In this document: positions 24,119 through 36,696 of the stretch, in pieces | Layout of the letters: every line of letters starts with the position of its first letter | How positions within the stretch are numbered: position 1 is the stretch's first letter | DNA from: Phaffia rhodozyma | Taxonomy: Eukaryota > Basidiomycota > Tremellomycetes > Cystofilobasidiales > Mrakiaceae | Length of the DNA stretch: 64,000 bases | Assembly: GCA_014706385.1 (NCBI GenBank) | Contig: JACGZH010000006.1 | Span: forward strand, 248,001-312,000 | Reading direction: 5' to 3' | The notes under the pieces: model-generated | Databases searched by the model: none | What the model was told of the DNA's origin: nothing | The model's input: the letters and a program-made list of their open reading frames with translations, nothing else | Translations under genes and position numbers: made by a program

Positions 24119-27100
24119 ATGAGCGTACCCGATTACGCGTCAAAAGGGCTCTCTCAAATAGATCTGAAGACTGTAGAAGACGGCCAACCAGTTCATTATT
24201 CGTTATCCGGTCGTGCCCTCTGGGAACCGACCGAGGATTTTCAGGTCTTGGATTGGCCCGGTCGGATAGACCTTCAACCTAGGAACAAACCGCGAAGAGT
24301 CGAGTTTTTGTATGTTTGGTTTTATTTATCCTTGATTATTCTTCTGGGGACAGATATGGGTAGTGAGAAGTAAGGAGCATTCTGAACGAACCATCTGACA
24401 CATTGACTTGCTAAAACGACCGCTCGAAGCTTCACATATTCATCGCATAAAGAAGGTGTGATCGATCTAGAGTTCTTGACTGCAGAGTTTCTCGTATTGA
24501 TTCTTGATCGCTTCTCTGTTTTAAAATGACATTACTTAGGGTCCCTATTGTTTCAGAGAAACAGAAGATTGTTTAATCTATTTGCCCAAGAAAGACAATC
24601 CAACACATATAGTCACTCGGGATCAGATTCTGAGCCAGATACCTCAGGTGTTCTCGTCACCCGCAACGCATCCAGACGTTCCAATACATCTGTTAAATCT
24701 AGCATCTCTGGAACCTTGTCGTCTGATAATAATGTAGCCACGTCCGGAGTCTTCCTTCCTTTTCTCAACAGCATCTTGGCTTTTTGGGAGGATAGTGAAG
24801 GCTTGTGGATGATAGTGGATGATGAACATCGAAACTACGTGACGTTGGAAGAATATTGGGTTGGAAGTGTTCAAAAAAGGGAGATACATGAGGTCAATGA
24901 AGATGAGGAATTATCATCTGGAGTCGATAGAGATACGTTGGCCAAAGCAGGACGAAGATGTGCTTTGGCCTGCGAGGTGCTTTTGAAAGTGGCTGAGGTT
25001 TTGATAGTAAGTGAGCTTTCAACATGTTTTTCGAAATGCTCTACTTCGAATCATTGTTTGGTGTGATATTGAACTTTCTTCATCCCCAGACACTACATGA
25101 ACGGAAAATATCTCTGCCGGTGTGCCGAGCCGAGTTTTTTCGAATCAGACTGGAGACCATGTCCACCGAGGAATATTACGAAATCAAGCCCAGCATAAAT
25201 AACGATCCCATAAAATACCAGGTCGAGCTCATGGATCTGTCCACTGCAGTCTTCCTTCCCGGATTTGATCGAGATGCTTTCCTTTCAATTTTTCCCGATC
25301 GAGCAAGCATGGTGGCTCCAGTAGTCTCATCTACGGAGGTTGGTGCGACCGAAGTACCGGCATACCTGGTCGCACAAGCAGAGGATGAAACACAAAGAGA
25401 GACAGGCGTGAAGGGAAGAGCGCTGGCGGAGATTCTGATGCATAGGCACTTGAGGTTCCTTGGACCAGAGTTTTTATCAACGAGAAGAGCAATCATGCCG
25501 CAAGTCACATTGGATGGTTCGTCGATCTTGTTGCACTTCTCTTTGCTTCCTAGTTTGTCTTGCTAGAGCTTAAAAGAGTCTCGGTTTATCACCAATATGA
25601 AACAATGGAAAAACCCGCTCCAGTTTACTCGTTCGGTGTTTTCTGCTACGAGATGGTGACAGGCGTTCCAATTGAGCCGATGAGTTCATCCGAGCTGGAC
25701 ATGTTGACAGATGTCCAGTACGTCTTCCGTCTTGCTCGTCGTCTTTTTAAACTCTTACTCAATATCTCGATCCTTCACTTTAAAGCCGTCATATCACCCG
25801 GAAAGTTCAACCACCAGATATTGTACCACCCTCTCTTGCTGAAATCATCATGTTGTGTCTTGAGAAAGATCCTACCGAGCGCTATTCAAGTATAAAAACG
25901 AGTACGTCACGTTCATAAAATCAATGTAGACAAGGCAAAGGAGTTTCGTTCGTTCTTACGGTTTTCTTATATCTTCACTTTAGTGCTTTACGACTTGAAC
26001 AAATTTACCATCCTCTGCTATCGAGGAAACAGCAAGGAGGAGATCAGCCGATTGCGCATCGGCGAAGCTAATCGAGCGTCCAAATTTCAGATTCCTAAGA
26101 ATTTGATAGATCGGGAGAATGAGATCGGGATGCTCGACCGAGCTTTCTACATAGTCTGTTCCGCATCGGCCACTCATACTATTGCTCGCCGATCAACGGT
26201 CGGCACGTCGAGCCTGCCCGCAAGTGAACTTATGGAAGACGGACCTAACATATCAAACGTAAAGGGAGTCTTTGTCTCAGTGAATATTTATGGAAATAGT
26301 GGATGTGGGAAAAGCAAGTTGGTAGAGGTCTGGGCGAAAAAGGTGGTCGATATGGATAAGGGGAAAAGTTGTCTTTTGGGTTGGGCCAAATTAGATTGTA
26401 AGTTGGCTGTCATATGTCCTTCTCTTTTATACGCGTTATGTCTAACTTGTCTAACTTGGTTCCGATACTCCGTTCTATTTCTTCTATAGTGCATATGAAG
26501 AAACCATTCTCTGGATTTGTGCAGATTTTCGAAGGTCTGCTCGACAGGGTTTTCACAGGTCAATTTAAGTTTAATCAAATCATACGATCTTGGCCTGCCA
26601 GTGGCTTACCTTCCTTGGCAACTCTTATATAAACATATCAGACCCCAAAGTCGACGCTCGTGAATGGCGAAAGAAGATCCTAAACGCTTTACCTGCTAAT
26701 CTCGTAAACACCTTCCTCAGCCTGATTAGTGCAGAATGGAGGGATTTTCTGCTCTTATCAGATCCTGATCTGGCCTACACCACCACAGAGGTTGGCCAGA
26801 TCGATTGGACACACTTCACGGAGATGTTTGAGATCTGGTCCAAGACGCTCTTGCAAGTATTTGCCACACATGATCGGCCATTGGTATTGGTGTTGGACGA
26901 TATCCAAGCTCGTAAGACTCTTTTCTTAATTTCCTCTGATTGAAGCCCAGTTCTTAAGTATCTAACCTAGTTACCATTACGTGTTTATTTACATCACGAT
27001 AGTTGCTCCCGAGGAATTAATATTGTCAGTTTGGCAGTAAAATAGTCTGACAACCGGTGTTAGCTTCATGGCCCGCGCTCTAACTCTCAATTCGTTGGCT

Positions 27101-30100
27101 TGAGACAGGTGGAGAAACATCAGTCTTCAAACGAAAAATCGTCTGGAGCATGCCCTCCTGATCACTTTGTACCGAACGGAAAATCTTGAGCCTCCTCCAG
27201 AAGCAACGAATATTCCATCTCCTATGATGCTGCACATTACTAGGCTGAACGAACAGGGCGTGGAAAAGTTCTTAAGTGCATGCTTTGGTTGGGATCAGGC
27301 AAGCATTTCTGCGGTAGCAAACTCGCCGTACTTGGTTTCTTTCCTGTATAGTCAAACAGACGGAAATTTATTGTTCTTACGTTGTGAGTCTTTCTTTTAC
27401 CAACGATGTGATCTAGTAATAACGATTCGAGCAATGTCATTCTGTGTGATAGCCTTGGTTGCCGCTTTGGTTCGAGAGGGAGTCATCTGTTAGTAATACC
27501 TTCGCGTATACTGCTCACGAATTGTCGATTTGCTCTCTCGTTCCTAAAGCTTTGCTCTCTTTTAGTCTTTGCTTTCGACCTTTTCCAGTGGAAGTTTGAT
27601 ATATTTGCGCTTCAAGATCATTCATCCGTCGGAGTTGATGAATTCCTTGATTCCATCCTCAAAACACTGCCAGAAAATGTTCAGGAAGCCCTTGAGGTAA
27701 ATCTCTTCAATCTATCTGTCTTCGATGATAACTGTTTACATGAAGACAACTTTTCATCTCTCCCGCACCACAGGTTTTGTCCTGCTTGCAATCGAGAGCG
27801 TGTAAGATCGAACATCTCGCGATGATTCTTGGAAAGGAACGTCATCAAACAGAAGTGATGCTACACACTGCGACACTTTTAGTCAGTTGACATAATCCGT
27901 AACCTCTTCTTCGCATTCAAAGACTGATGCTATATCGTCGCTTGTCCTTAAGGGTATCGTCATTCTTGATGACAAGACAGTTCGATTCTCTCACGATCGT
28001 CAGCAGGTGAGTACGGGGTTTTCTCTCCCTTCAATCAGGACTGCTAACAAAGCTCGGTTATGATTCGATTTCTCAAGGCCGCCTCATACCGTTTGTTATC
28101 TTCTGGGTCTTCTATGGCCAACACACACTTTCGTATTGCTAGCTGTTTCCATCATTCAGATTTCTCAGTCGACTTTATATATGACAGTAAGTTTCATGGC
28201 TTGATGTTCTAATCTCTTTCCATTATATCGTTTTTGATTGAATTTTCCTTGCAGTTGTCGACAACTATGTCATTGCTACCAAGCATGGCCGAAAAATAGA
28301 CAACGAGGATGAGCTCGTATTGCTAGCTTGTCAAGCAGCACAGAGAGCCAGCCGCTCGGCCTCAATCCGGATATCAATGGACTACCTCAAATTAGCAGAC
28401 GACATTGCAAAGTTTTCCGAGCCTGAAGCTTGGATTCGGACGCGAAGTGTCTGTTTTTTCTATGCCGAAGTTTACTCGGACGTTGCAGCACTCATGAACG
28501 ATCAGGTTTCCGCCATCTCAAAGGTTTGTCTAGGTTCTGAACTAAGAATATCTGTCGGTTCTTTGAGGCCTAATCTATGCCGTCGTTTGTCAGATGGAAG
28601 AGTTTCTCAAATTCACGTCGAACACAATCGAGCAGCTTAAAATTGTAACTATCATCATTCGATGTCATATATCGGCCGGTTCTTAGTAAGTTCAGTCATC
28701 TATCGACTTCGCTGATGAGAGTTCACTCATCTGTAAACATTTAGTTTGGTCGCCGTGGATGAGCTTGTCGCTGCTGTTCGTATGGCTGGTTATGAAGATT
28801 TTGGTACCAAGCTTTTTATTCCTTCGCGCGATGAGGATTTCGCTCGAGTCTCCGAATGGACGTTTAGACCACCTCCAATACCGGTACTAACACCAGAGGA
28901 AGAGATACAAGCTCTTCTCTGTACCCTGATAGGTCTGATTTTTCTTATTATGCTATCTACAAAGGTGAATCAAACAACTGAATGAAGCGTGACGTTGTCA
29001 TATATCTAGCATCCGTCGGACCGACTCTCTATGTGAGAAGCACACATTATGTCACAGACTAACGGCGGAGATATTGATCTTTTTTCTTCTCGTCGTACAG
29101 GTCACGCTTAGTCCTCATGCCGTGCCATTGCTGAGGCTTGGTGTTGGTCTTTTGAGCCAGTCGGTCGCGATATTCCGCAATAAGCTGGGCGTAACCGTGA
29201 GTCAATTGACACAGTTAGTAAGATATACTGTCCATAGTGATTCAACGGTCTTGACTTTGTCTTTTGTGTTCTAGACATATATATTCTCAACTTATTCTCT
29301 CTCTACAGCCCTGAGCCTCGGGGTTCACCAACGAAAGAACTTTGTCGACATTGCACGAGCTATCCTCCCTCTCATCAAAGGGACATTTTTTGAAGGGGTT
29401 TGCAACTCTCCTTGGCTATTCTTCCTAATCATCTTACAGCATTTTTTTTTGCTAACCCTATGTTTGCTCTCTTTTCTGACTCAAAGCCTAGTGTTATCGT
29501 TATATATTGTCAAAGCCTCGTATTCGAGCCGTTGCCTTGTGTGATGTACGACCCATCGTTCAAGCTATCATCTGACATGGGCAACACAGACGTGTTGACG
29601 TACGCAGTTGCGTTGGAGTTCTCCACTCGATTCTTCTCTGGTTATCGGTTTGACAAGTGGTTTCAAAAAGTCCGTCAATCCTGCTTGTCTTGGTATCAGA
29701 CTGATGGCAACACGCTTACACAAATAATCATAGATCATCAAATGGTACCCCTCCGTCGATGCTACTACAAAAGAAGGTTGGTCAATTGTTTCAATAATCA
29801 TTCTGATGTCAGTTCACTCACTCTCACGATGTCTTCTAAATCGCCTAGCCCGAGTACTCATTGGTAAGTAAGAGTTTCGCTGGCTGTTTGACTGGTTCCC
29901 ATGGTGCAACTAATCAACAACATGCGTTTTATTTCTGCGTCTATAGACACTTCGATCCAAGCTGCTGAGAACATGTGCCATCCATCAAAGCCTTGCTCAG
30001 AATTGAGTCGTACGTCGGTTTTGACAAATCTTCATTTCTTAGTTGGATCCTTTCATTCTAACAGTGATTTGTTCTTAGGCTTGAACGGCGTATACATCCA

Positions 30101-33100
30101 GGAAGCTGACTATGATCTAATCAAGTCTTTGCCTCTTTACAGGTGAGTTTCACAACTATATTATGGACTTTTTCTTGATGTGTGTTAAACCAATTTTCGT
30201 AAATGACCCTTTCTATTGGGTTTCTCTTTGATCTAGTCTGGGTTGGATAACCACAGAACTCTCTCTTGCGATCCACTTTGGGTCTTCAAGTGAGCGTTTG
30301 GTTGAGATTGTCCAGAACAAAGGCAAGGTAGACCCAGATGAATTTCCATCAATGGTCTACCATCTAGAATGGTAAGTACGCCGTTTCCCATATGCACAAG
30401 TAGAAAATCCGATACTTTGTGGCGCTGACATGTTTCTTTTAACGAAGGCTCTTCTACACGAGCTTGATCATTGTATGGTACGGAACTGACGAAGAACAGG
30501 TTCAGGTTCAACAACACCTTGATAGACTTCGGAGAGATACGATGTGTGAGTGATTGAGAATCATGTGCTCATCTATCACCATATATATTAACCACCCTGT
30601 CTTTTCAATAGCCATCGACTATGAGCTTCGAAGAGAGATCATCGTTGCTTTTTCGCTAGTTCGAAAGTCTGCAGATCTACACAGTGTGTTGAATGTATTG
30701 GACGGGGTGATTGAGCAATGCGAGCAATTAGAACGGATGGCTTTATTAGGTAAGCCAACTCATGTTACTAACATTTTCTAGAACACAGCTGATACGCCTC
30801 ATTCTTTTGGTGAAAGGCTTGATCAATCGATATGTCGCTCGCTGGCTTCAAAAGGCTGGTAAACGGACCATATCCGTCGGTAAGCAAACAGGACAATCAG
30901 ATTCAAGTTTTTAAGTAAAGAGAATATTGACCACCGAGCGAGTTTTACAATTTTGTATTTATCTCAGGATATGCAAGAGCAGCGAGCAACGCCTATAACT
31001 GCTTGAAAACAGTTGCTCTTTCTAGATCGGTCGCGGAAGAGTTCCCTTCAGCATTCCAGAGCATGAAGCAGTTCAAAACACCTCTTCCTTTGCCCAGTGG
31101 CACTATGCTTCAACTGCTTCCTACACATCGATTGATATCACCTGGACAACTTCTGCGTTCTGAATCTGACTCCACGATCAACAAACCCTCTTCGACCTAT
31201 CTATCAAACTCGACAATGAGCACAACAAGCTTAAAACACGAGGATGGCTCTTCTCCGGATAATCCTGAAACAGCATTGCCTGCGGAAAATAATAACATTG
31301 ATCATCTCACATTTGTCCGGTCAAGCTTGGTCATAGCTGGGGAAAAGGTTTGAGTTGTCTTTACAGTTTAATATCAAGGTTGATCGCCAAGCTAACCATA
31401 TACTAACCATCATACTCGTTCCACAGGATCCAGATGTGATAAGTAGGTCTCTCTTCTAAAATACGGAAACATTCTAGATAGCAGAGTCGCTGTTGGCTGA
31501 CGGTGTCTGTTTATATGGTATAGCCGTGAAAATGATGGATATCTTGCTTCAGGCAAGTAAATTTATTCAATTTGTTTTTGAATTGATAAGGTTGTCATGC
31601 TTATAGGCCCTCTTGAAATCGTTTAGTTTGTTCGAGGAGATTATGGTGCCCTTGCGTTGATAGACTCTAAGACCTCAGAGCTTCATCTGAGAGCATCCGG
31701 AGAATTTGGAGCTATAGCCCCTTTTGTAAGTGTATTTTGCATATCTGTCATATCTCAAGTACTGATCAAGTCAACCATATGAACTGCAGAATGTCCCTCT
31801 CAGTGCTGCCGAACAACTGTGTCCCGCATCTACTCTCCTTCATGTTTTCCGGACTAAGAAGAAGATCACTAGTCATAGCGCAACGAGCTCCCTGAGGCAG
31901 GATAATTTTCTCAGTAACCGAGTATGCCGAAGCCTGTTGGCATTACCTCTGACGAATAAGAGGAGGCTGGTTGGAGTAAGTGTGTTATTCATATGATCGT
32001 GGCAATCAACTATGATAAGACTTCTGATGTTTCTCTCATGTTCTTTCAGGTTATCCTCCTTTCCTCTGCATCGTATGTTGCCTCTGCTTCTTTGATCGAC
32101 CAACAGATTGACATGGTCTCTTCTCTAGCTAGTGAGTAGCTTATGATGTTGTCGCAGAGAATATCTACTTGCTGAAAATAAAGTTTTTTTTAACAATGTT
32201 GTTTTTACAGCCTTTGCTGCTATGGCGGTGGAGTCTTCGCTTCTGACCCGATCTCTGGAGGGCGAGGTCGCTACTCGGACTCGGGATCTGGAAGAAGCTC
32301 TCGCAGCCAAACAGAAGTTTATCTCTCATATGAGTCACGAAATGCGAACACCTCTTTTGTGAGAACCTCTTTCCGTCATCTAGCATACTTACCGGAAAAT
32401 ATCTAGTTGCTGAGACATACAAATCTTTTGCCCTTCCTAGCGCTATTCTGGGATTATCGTAAGTCTCTTCAACTCTTCACGCTGCAAGTTCCAGGCTGAC
32501 CATCAGTCATGTTACCAGTGCGGTCTTACAAGAGGCTCCCGATCTCTCGCCTCTGCAACATGAGCACCTCGAGACAATTCGAAGGTCTGGAGATGATCTG
32601 CAGGTACGTATGATATTATGTGCTTCTATCATGATTTTAGTTTCTGATCGTTTATCATGCATTGTTTTAGACCATCATCAAGTATATCTTATATGTCTTC
32701 TTCACAAAGCCCAGTAATCACATGACTTATCACAAATCAATTATCTATCTTTTTAGCAATGTTCTTGATTTGAGCAAACTACAAAGTGGCTCTCTCACAC
32801 CAGAGTTCATTCCTTTCAATCTTCGGTCCATCATTGAACTTGCGGTACGTCTATCTCTATTTGTATTATTGGGATGGTTTGTCACGGAAAACATGCTTAT
32901 TACTGCAAGTTTTACAGGTCGATTCCATTGCGCTATCAATTCAAAACAGGAATCGGATCGAGATTTTTATAGGCACGGATGTTTCAAAAGACCCCCCGTC
33001 TTTACTAGGCGGTAAGTCTCACATTTCGTGATACCTGTGTTTGCGAGCTAGAATCTAATCAGATTCTCACTGGTGGTTACACTTAGATCCATATCGAATT

Positions 33101-35599
33101 CGGCAGATTGTAAGTTTTTCTTCGCTGCAGAAATACAAGTGCAAACCTAATTACTGACATGGTTTCCTCAACTAGCTGCTGAACTTATTATCGTACGAAC
33201 CTCTCAGTCTTTCTATATGTAACAATCCTGGGTGATGATATACTGATGGCTGATGTGATGTTTTGTGTTCACAGGAATGCGTCGAAGTTTACCGAGTCAG
33301 GTTCCGTGATCATCCGATGTGAGTGGCTTCTCATCAACTCTATCGGTCAGCTTGACAAGACGCACTGATTCGTCTCATTATTCTTCGATTGGTCTAGGGC
33401 AAATTGAGGACATGAGTGTCGAGGAAGATACTAAAAGTGTAACGGTCAGCGTAGAAGATACTGTAAGTTTACGAATTTCTACTCTTCGGTTTTTTTTCCA
33501 TTGACAAACCTCTAAATTTCCGTTTGCTTATCTCATCACCACCCTTAGGGATGCGGTATTCCCGCGCAGAAGATGGTGAGCAAGTGTCTGTCTTCTCCTA
33601 CAAACTTCCTCGACTCATCCCAGCAAATTTCGTTCAATCTTATATCACAGGATCGTATTTTCAAAACGTTCTCTCAGGTCCGTCAATCTTGAGAAACTGA
33701 TAATTCTGATTGATACTGATGAACACAATCCCATTTAGGTAGACGCGAGTATAACTAGATCGTATGGTGGTTCTGGTCTTGGCTTAGTCATATCACAGAG
33801 TCTTGCACGACTTCTTGGTGGGGACGCTTGGGCGACTTCTACGCTTTGGAAAGGGTCCACGTTCTACTTCAGCTTCATCTCTAAGGTGGATCGATCGCCT
33901 CCAGTTCTTCCAAAACTTTCGCCTCCATCACAGCCATTCACAGCTGGTCTTCTGTTTGAAGAATCGGTCGCAAGGGATGTTTTTATACGAAAGTAGGTGT
34001 TTCCTGTACTCAATGTACAAAACAATCACACGTTATTCTTATGTTGTGGGCGCTCAGCTGACGATATATCGATTATCAGCCTGAATGCATATGGAGCCGC
34101 AACAGTGTCGACGTTCTCTTCATACTCATCAGCAATCGCTTCTGAATCTTTTCCCAGTTTTGCCAACACACAGTTTTGTTCGTCCTATCTAACCTATCTT
34201 CTATCATTTATGTGGAGAAGAAATTCGGTCTGATGTCCTGTTCTGATTATATCTCTACCGAATAGCATTCATATTCATCGATTCTCGGCTAGTGACTAAA
34301 GATGAGCTGGAACGGCTCTCTATGTTACAACCAAAAGCCACTGTAACTCTTTTGGTCAGGACCTCTGAGTTGGTTCAAGCATCTGCAACGTTAGGAGTAT
34401 CGCAGGGTAGCATCTTGACTAGACCAGTAAAGGTTCAGAGTCTGCTTGGAATTCTCACTTCTGCGAATAAAGCCTCAAATGGCTCACCTCTACCCAAAGC
34501 AAAGAAGAAGACCGATATTGATAAGAACTTGGGATCGGTATGTTGACGGGTTGTGCATTGTTGGTCATCAACGAGTCTGTACCTGATTGACTTTTCATCT
34601 TTCTACCCATTGCATCGATAGAATAATCCGCTTAAGATTCTGCTGGTGGAGTAAGCTGGTTCAAATCTATCATGGCTTGACGTGTTTCTAACATCATCTA
34701 TCTATACCCTCTGAAGCGACAACAAAGTCAACACGGTCGTTGGACAGAAGATTCTACAGCGGTTCGGATATCGGTAGGCCGCACTCGTTTAGACTGTTTC
34801 TCTGATAAGTATGATCTTGACATTTCATCTTACCCGGGCCTTCAACAGAGATGTGGATATAGTCTTTGATGGAGCTCAGGCGATTGAATCAGCCGAGAGC
34901 TCCAGATACGACTTAATTCTCATGGTCAGTCTTGTTCCATTATTGGTACCTCTCAGAAATCCGCGTCCGATATTGATTTGAACTCGACGCACGCGAACCA
35001 ACATAGGATCTATCGATGCCAGTTTGTGATGGGCATACCGCTCAGAAACGGATTATGGCGAGTCCTCTGACAGGAAATCCGCCTGTTGTAGCCCTCACTG
35101 CCGTAAGTCTTTGCCCTTTGGTTCTACACAGAGGGAAACACCCAACTGATTTGCATTTTATTCGGTGACCCTGTCTTTTCTAGAACACGGATAGCGTATG
35201 TTTCTGAAAACTCTTGTTTACTCTTTTTTATGATTATGGTTTATTCCGACACTGATCACTTTTTCTCAATTACTCCATTCCTACCAGGATACCCAAGCGC
35301 TCTGTCAGGCCTCTGGGTTCTTCGCGTACCTATCGAAGGTGAGTCATTCTATTTGATTTGGGCGGTTGATACAACGAGATTATTCTGATGGCTTGATACC
35401 TCTTGAATCGACCTACATAATCGGGAACTTAACAGCCCTTGGTAAGTCACTACGATGATCACAAGCCAAGCTAGATCGTCCAAAGAATTCATCGACTCAC
35501 CTGTCCATCGCTGTTTATGTGGGTTTGATATGGGTGTGGGTGTCACAGAACATATCCGCTCTAGCTGATGTATTGGGCCGTGTCCGGAAAGAACAGTAG
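24119..35599 (+). CDS. Group X-type hybrid histidine kinase (pseudokinase, AAA ATPase, GAF, HisKA, HATPase, receiver)
   Basis: Sensor of a multistep phosphorelay, most like fission yeast Mak2/Mak3 and Candida Chk1, which signal peroxide or other stress through an HPt protein. The N-terminus resembles a Ser/Thr kinase: [13 protein letters not shown] and [13 protein letters not shown] match subdomains IX and XI. The HRD and DFG positions ([15 protein letters not shown]) lack catalytic residues. An AAA_16-like ATPase follows ([13 protein letters not shown]-loop GNSGCGKSK at about 26290, Walker [10 protein letters not shown]), then helical repeats, and a GAF domain ([21 protein letters not shown]) at about 31630-32120. 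The HisKA H-box is [11 protein letters not shown] with its His codon at 32336. HATPase boxes are [24 protein letters not shown] and [10 protein letters not shown]. The receiver has ILLVDDNKVN, phospho-acceptor Asp codon at 35007 (DLSMP), ALTA and the KP motif. Several dozen introns split it, some flanking exons of 6-29 nt. Exon joins in the first 600 bp are unsure. Confidence 0.9.
31553..31626 (+). other. GC-AG intron in hybrid histidine kinase
   Basis: The exon ends MMDILLQ at CAG|GCAAGT and resumes at TTTAG|TTTGTTCGA to read [12 protein letters not shown]. Only the GC donor preserves phase; using the GT three bases in leads to a frameshift. CAG|GCAAGT is the classic consensus for GC-AG introns. 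Confidence 0.7.
32441..32458 (+). other. 18-nt micro-exon after the H-box
   Basis: It is flanked by CTAG and GTAAGT. Joining MRTPL-F to this exon and then to TGCGGTC gives [17 protein letters not shown], the continuous HisKA helix expected after the phosphorylated His. Confidence 0.8.
33087..33109 (+). other. 23-nt micro-exon, HATPase N-box (first half)
   Basis: It is flanked by TTAG and GTAAGT and encodes the DPYRIRQI segment. Together with the 17-nt exon at 33176 and the exon starting near 33276 it restores [19 protein letters not shown], a textbook N-box. Confidence 0.8.
33176..33192 (+). other. 17-nt micro-exon, HATPase N-box (second half)
   Basis: It is flanked by CTAG and GTACGA and encodes LLNLLS, with the Ser codon completed by the next exon. 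Confidence 0.8.
33549..33575 (+). other. 27-nt micro-exon, HATPase G1 box
   Basis: It is flanked by TTAG and GTGAGC and encodes GCGIPAQKM. With the preceding exon end this gives [12 protein letters not shown]. The next exon (33651-33677) is also 27 nt and encodes DRIFKTFSQ, the F-box. Confidence 0.8.
34622..34650 (+). other. 29-nt exon opening the receiver domain
   Basis: Reads NNPLKILLV plus two bases. Joined to CGACAACAAAGTC it gives ILLVDDNKVN, the acidic pocket at the start of a receiver domain. Confidence 0.75.
35184..35195 (+). other. 12-nt micro-exon in the receiver domain
   Basis: It is flanked by TCTAG and GTATGT and encodes NTDS. It bridges ALTA and [17 protein letters not shown] in frame. 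Confidence 0.75.
35436..35441 (+). other. 6-nt micro-exon encoding Pro-Leu of the receiver KP motif
   Basis: The sequence is AACAG|CCCTTG|GTAAGT. The upstream exon ends AYLSK at 35338 and the next exon starts [10 protein letters not shown] at 35549. Inserting these six bases gives [16 protein letters not shown], with the conserved Lys-Pro of receivers. Reading through instead gives a stop after about a dozen residues. Confidence 0.78.
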
Positions 35600-36696
35600 T
35601 CTATTGACCTGATGACTCTTCAATCCTTCACTGTTCTTCTGTTTTATTTATTCCTTCCTTTTCTTGTTTTTCTCGTTCATGTTTCAACGAGTCTTGTTCG
35701 ATTATTTGTCCATTTAGGTTTGGCTGTGTTTTATCCTCTTTTTTTGTTATCTTTTATTCTGGATTCGTTAATAACTTATCTTGCCAGCCTATGTTACATG
35801 TTCGGAGCCAATGTTCATCATCATCGTCATCGATGTCACCCACGATCTTCAGAATATCTTTTGTTTTCTCATTATATCTCACGACACGTCGTCGCTATCT
35901 CTACTCTTTTCTCGTGCACCGTACGACATATACAATCTTGGTCTCCCTTCTACTTCCTATCTTCCCTTCTTGCCCTTTCACTGAGCCTTTCCTGAACTAT
36001 CTTTCAGCCAGAAGACTTCCAAGGGTCTACGGGGAGGACGAAGTGCACAATCAGAAGCAGAACCATGAGCCCAGAATGTGCAAGATCGAGCCAGAAATCG
36101 AGACCGAAACAAGATTCATATAAAATTATAAAAAGCAGGGAGCAACAAACAGGATGAGAATAGAGAACGGGCAAGATGAGGTATTGGAATTGAAACTGAA
36201 GGAAATTTAAATGAGAGGTGGGGTAGGGAGTACACAATTTACACTGAGAAGGAATGGAGTCAAAAGTCGATAGTCGATGATCGACGGTCAAGTCATGTGT
36301 TCAAGATTGAGTCAAGACAAGAGAAGAGCAAGAGAGAAAGAAGGTGAGAGGGGTATAGGGTATACGTATCTATGGTGTTGTACATGATCTGAGTTGAATG
36401 GGATGAGCCCGAGTGTGTTGAGTTTCGATTGTGGTGATGGCAGATGGATGATTGAAAGAAAAAGAAGAAAAAAAACTTGATGGAAAAAGAGAAATAGACA
36501 ATTTGAGAGCAGAAGTAAAAGTCCAGACACGGAAGAAGAGAAATGAAGGGCCAGCTTTTTTCCCTCCCTTCCTGCTGGAAGTATGGTATTGGATTGTGGG
36601 TATATGTTGGAAGTGAAATGGAAAGTATGAGTGTGTGTGAACATGCAATTTTGTTTCTGATGAAACAGTAAGAAAAGGAGGAAACAGAAGAGGTGT
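35600..36696. other. Convergent 3' region, about 1.1 kb, no gene seen
   Basis: It lies between the stop of the hybrid kinase and the stop of the Ser-rich gene. The plus strand is T-rich to about 36000, and the minus strand is also T/C-rich. A 127-codon open frame at 35612 is low-complexity hydrophobic and lacks homology cues. Long 3' UTRs are the simplest explanation. Confidence 0.45.

Noticed and set aside
35612..35995. 127-codon hydrophobic open frame after the histidine kinase stop
   Set aside because: It consists of Leu/Phe/Ser-rich translation of a T/C-rich 3' UTR, with no family signature; such frames are common artefacts of pyrimidine-rich DNA.
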